Below are positions 5,940 through 7,378 of a DNA stretch of 7,378 nt, in pieces. This stretch comes from Fibrobacteres bacterium CG2_30_45_31 (GTDB lineage: Bacteria > Fibrobacterota > Fibrobacteria > Fibrobacterales > Fibrobacteraceae): assembly GCA_001873075.1 (NCBI GenBank), contig MNYL01000248.1:1-7378 (forward strand), read 5' to 3'. A program made the position numbers and the translations under genes. How positions within the stretch are numbered: the first letter of the stretch is position 1; the number at the start of each line of letters is the position of its first letter. The notes under the pieces are model-generated. The model was not told where the DNA came from. It worked only from the letters and a program-made list of their open reading frames with translations, and made no database searches.

Positions 5940-7378
5940 ATTATGAGCCGCTAAATTCAAAGCCAACGATTTCGACTTCGCAAAATCGGCCTTGCCCGTT
6001 CCTAATTTTGGAACATCATCCACTTTAAAAGCAAGTCCTGGGACCATTAAAGGAGGGATTCCTGATTTACGCAATTCGCGTAATACCACATCCACATCCT
6101 TTTCGCCACTATATAAAAGAACAACACATTCGCCTTTCGCACTATCAGGGATCGCCGTCACCATATATTCGCATCCTTCCAAAATTTTCGTTTCATTAAT
6201 ACGAATTTCTACAGCACCCAAAGAGATCATTTCACCACCCAACTTCGCAAAACGACTATAGCGATCCACAATGGTCAAGAAGCCATCTTCATCCACATGG
6301 CCTTTATCACCCGTACGATACCAACGTTTTCCATTCAACTCCAGAATCGCTTCCGAAGTGAGAGATGAATTTTTGAAGTAACCCTTCATCACTTGACAGC
6401 CACCCACAAGAATCATACCATCTTGTCCAATGGGCAATTCTTCGTTGGTTTCCGGGTCTACAATCCGGTAAAGTGTTCCAGGAAGAGGCATTCCCACGGT
6501 TCCAATCTTATTGTTGACCTGCATAGTCATGTAGTCATCTAAGAGTATATTTTCCGTATTCACAGAAGCCACAGGAGTCGTTTCCGTGCAGCCATAACCT
6601 TCAAAAACTTCCTTGCCAAATTTGAGGCGGAACGCTTCCTGAATTTCCGGGCGGAGTTTTTCTGCACCCGCAATAATAATCCGCATGTGCTTAAACACCA
6701 TCGGATGCACCCAGCGATTCACCGTAAAAGCACGAATGAAGGTGGGAGTACCAATCAGAACCGTCGCCTTGAATTCAGCACACACACGCGCCATTGTCTT
6801 AATATCCGTGGGGTCTGCAACCGTTATAATCGGAGACCCTTCTACCAGATTCAAAAGAACGGTCACCGTAAGCCCAAAAGAATGAAATAGCGGGAGTTCC
6901 GCAAGCATCACATCATTCTTCGTGACGTTAAAAATACAGGACATTTGCTGAATATTCCCCATCATGTTATAATGAGTCAGTTCAACACCCTTTGGCATGC
7001 CTTCTGTACCTGAGCTGAAGAGGATGGCCGCCGTATCAAAAAGTTTCACACGTTTGTAATAAAATAATTCAATGAAAAAAGGCGGGAGAATAAAACCTGT
7101 GAGCATATGGAACAGCATGACCGCTTTCGGAATGCCTTTCATAATATCTTCTGCGTAGACCAATTCGGCATCATTGCTGAGTACACTATAATCCACACCT
7201 TTAATCTTGAGTTTTTCCAAGAACTGGTGACTGGTAATCACCGTCTTGATTTCCGCTTTTGCGATGCACGTGGCGACAATATCGGGGGCAGAGGTATAAT
7301 TGAGGTTCACATTCACCTTGCCTAGTACCCAACAAGATAAGTTTGCAATCACACCCGCTGCACTCGGAGGGAGCATAA
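5937..7378 (-). CDS. aas: Aas-type acyl-ACP synthetase domain, C-terminal part (5' end outside window)
   Basis: The visible 479 residues, plus two bases of the preceding codon, are an AMP-forming fatty-acid synthetase domain closely related to the C-terminal domain of the next gene. The frame is open at the right edge. The first visible Met (7376-7374) aligns with L650 of the neighbour, inside the domain, so it is not the true start. Numbering from that Met: NYTSAP (26-31), P-loop SSGTEGMPKG (121-130), LPLFHSFGLT (161-170), GYGCTE (260-265), TGD (355-357), DRYSRFAKLGGEMIS (371-385) and catalytic K462 in LGTGK. All residues needed for adenylation appear present, so the copy should be active: it would activate a fatty acid with ATP for transfer to ACP. 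Whether it also carries PlsC and MFS domains cannot be seen; given the gap-free relation to its neighbour, a full fusion is plausible. A CoA ligase is a weaker alternative, as the signature blocks match Aas. Confidence 0.9.
   Translation of the reverse strand, partial: MLPPSAAGVIANLSCWVLGKVNVNLNYTSAPDIVATCIAKAEIKTVITSHQFLEKLKIKGVDYSVLSNDAELVYAEDIMKGIPKAVMLFHMLTGFILPPFFIELFYYKRVKLFDTAAILFSSGTEGMPKGVELTHYNMMGNIQQMSCIFNVTKNDVMLAELPLFHSFGLTVTVLLNLVEGSPIITVADPTDIKTMARVCAEFKATVLIGTPTFIRAFTVNRWVHPMVFKHMRIIIAGAEKLRPEIQEAFRLKFGKEVFEGYGCTETTPVASVNTENILLDDYMTMQVNNKIGTVGMPLPGTLYRIVDPETNEELPIGQDGMILVGGCQVMKGYFKNSSLTSEAILELNGKRWYRTGDKGHVDEDGFLTIVDRYSRFAKLGGEMISLGAVEIRINETKILEGCEYMVTAIPDSAKGECVVLLYSGEKDVDVVLRELRKSGIPPLMVPGLAFKVDDVPKLGTGKADFAKSKSLALNLAAHN

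Overview
The window looks like ordinary chromosomal DNA from a Gram-negative bacterium of intermediate GC (richer around the first gene, clearly AT-richer in the membrane-domain part of the large gene). An inner-membrane lysophospholipid repair enzyme and a dimeric-type dUTPase fit several phyla. A pilin-like extracytoplasmic domain and DUF4416 make me lean towards Fibrobacterota or a relative, but this is only an impression. No tRNA, rRNA, CRISPR, transposase or phage gene was found.

Left part (1-1625): a dTMP-synthesis locus. A thymidylate synthase gene (thyA, minus strand, running off the left edge just after its catalytic cysteine) is divergent from a dimeric-type dUTPase gene (dut, plus strand) across a 74-bp intergenic region. 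dUTPase makes dUMP and thymidylate synthase methylates it, so the two neighbours catalyse consecutive steps. Two bases after dut lies a DUF4416 gene of unknown function, almost certainly co-transcribed.

Right part (1673-7378): a minus-strand operon, read from right to left. First comes the C-terminal 479+ residues of an Aas-type acyl-ACP synthetase whose beginning lies beyond the right edge. After 8 bases comes an 1128-residue three-domain protein: a 12-helix LplT-like MFS lysophospholipid transporter, a PlsC-type acyltransferase and an Aas-type adenylating domain. Its stop overlaps the start (TAATG) of a 289-residue three-helix membrane protein with a pilin-like C-terminal domain. By analogy with E. 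coli LplT-Aas, the large protein would bring lysophospholipids to the inner leaflet, activate fatty acids and re-acylate them, all in one polypeptide.

The most notable feature is that the two synthetase domains are tandem paralogues. They align over 479 residues with no net gap and about 61% identity (counted by hand). Both keep all catalytic motifs, yet one 40-residue hydrophobic patch has diverged almost completely. I see no clearly unprecedented system. The best leads are this duplicated fusion enzyme, its divergent patch, and the co-translated membrane protein of unknown function.
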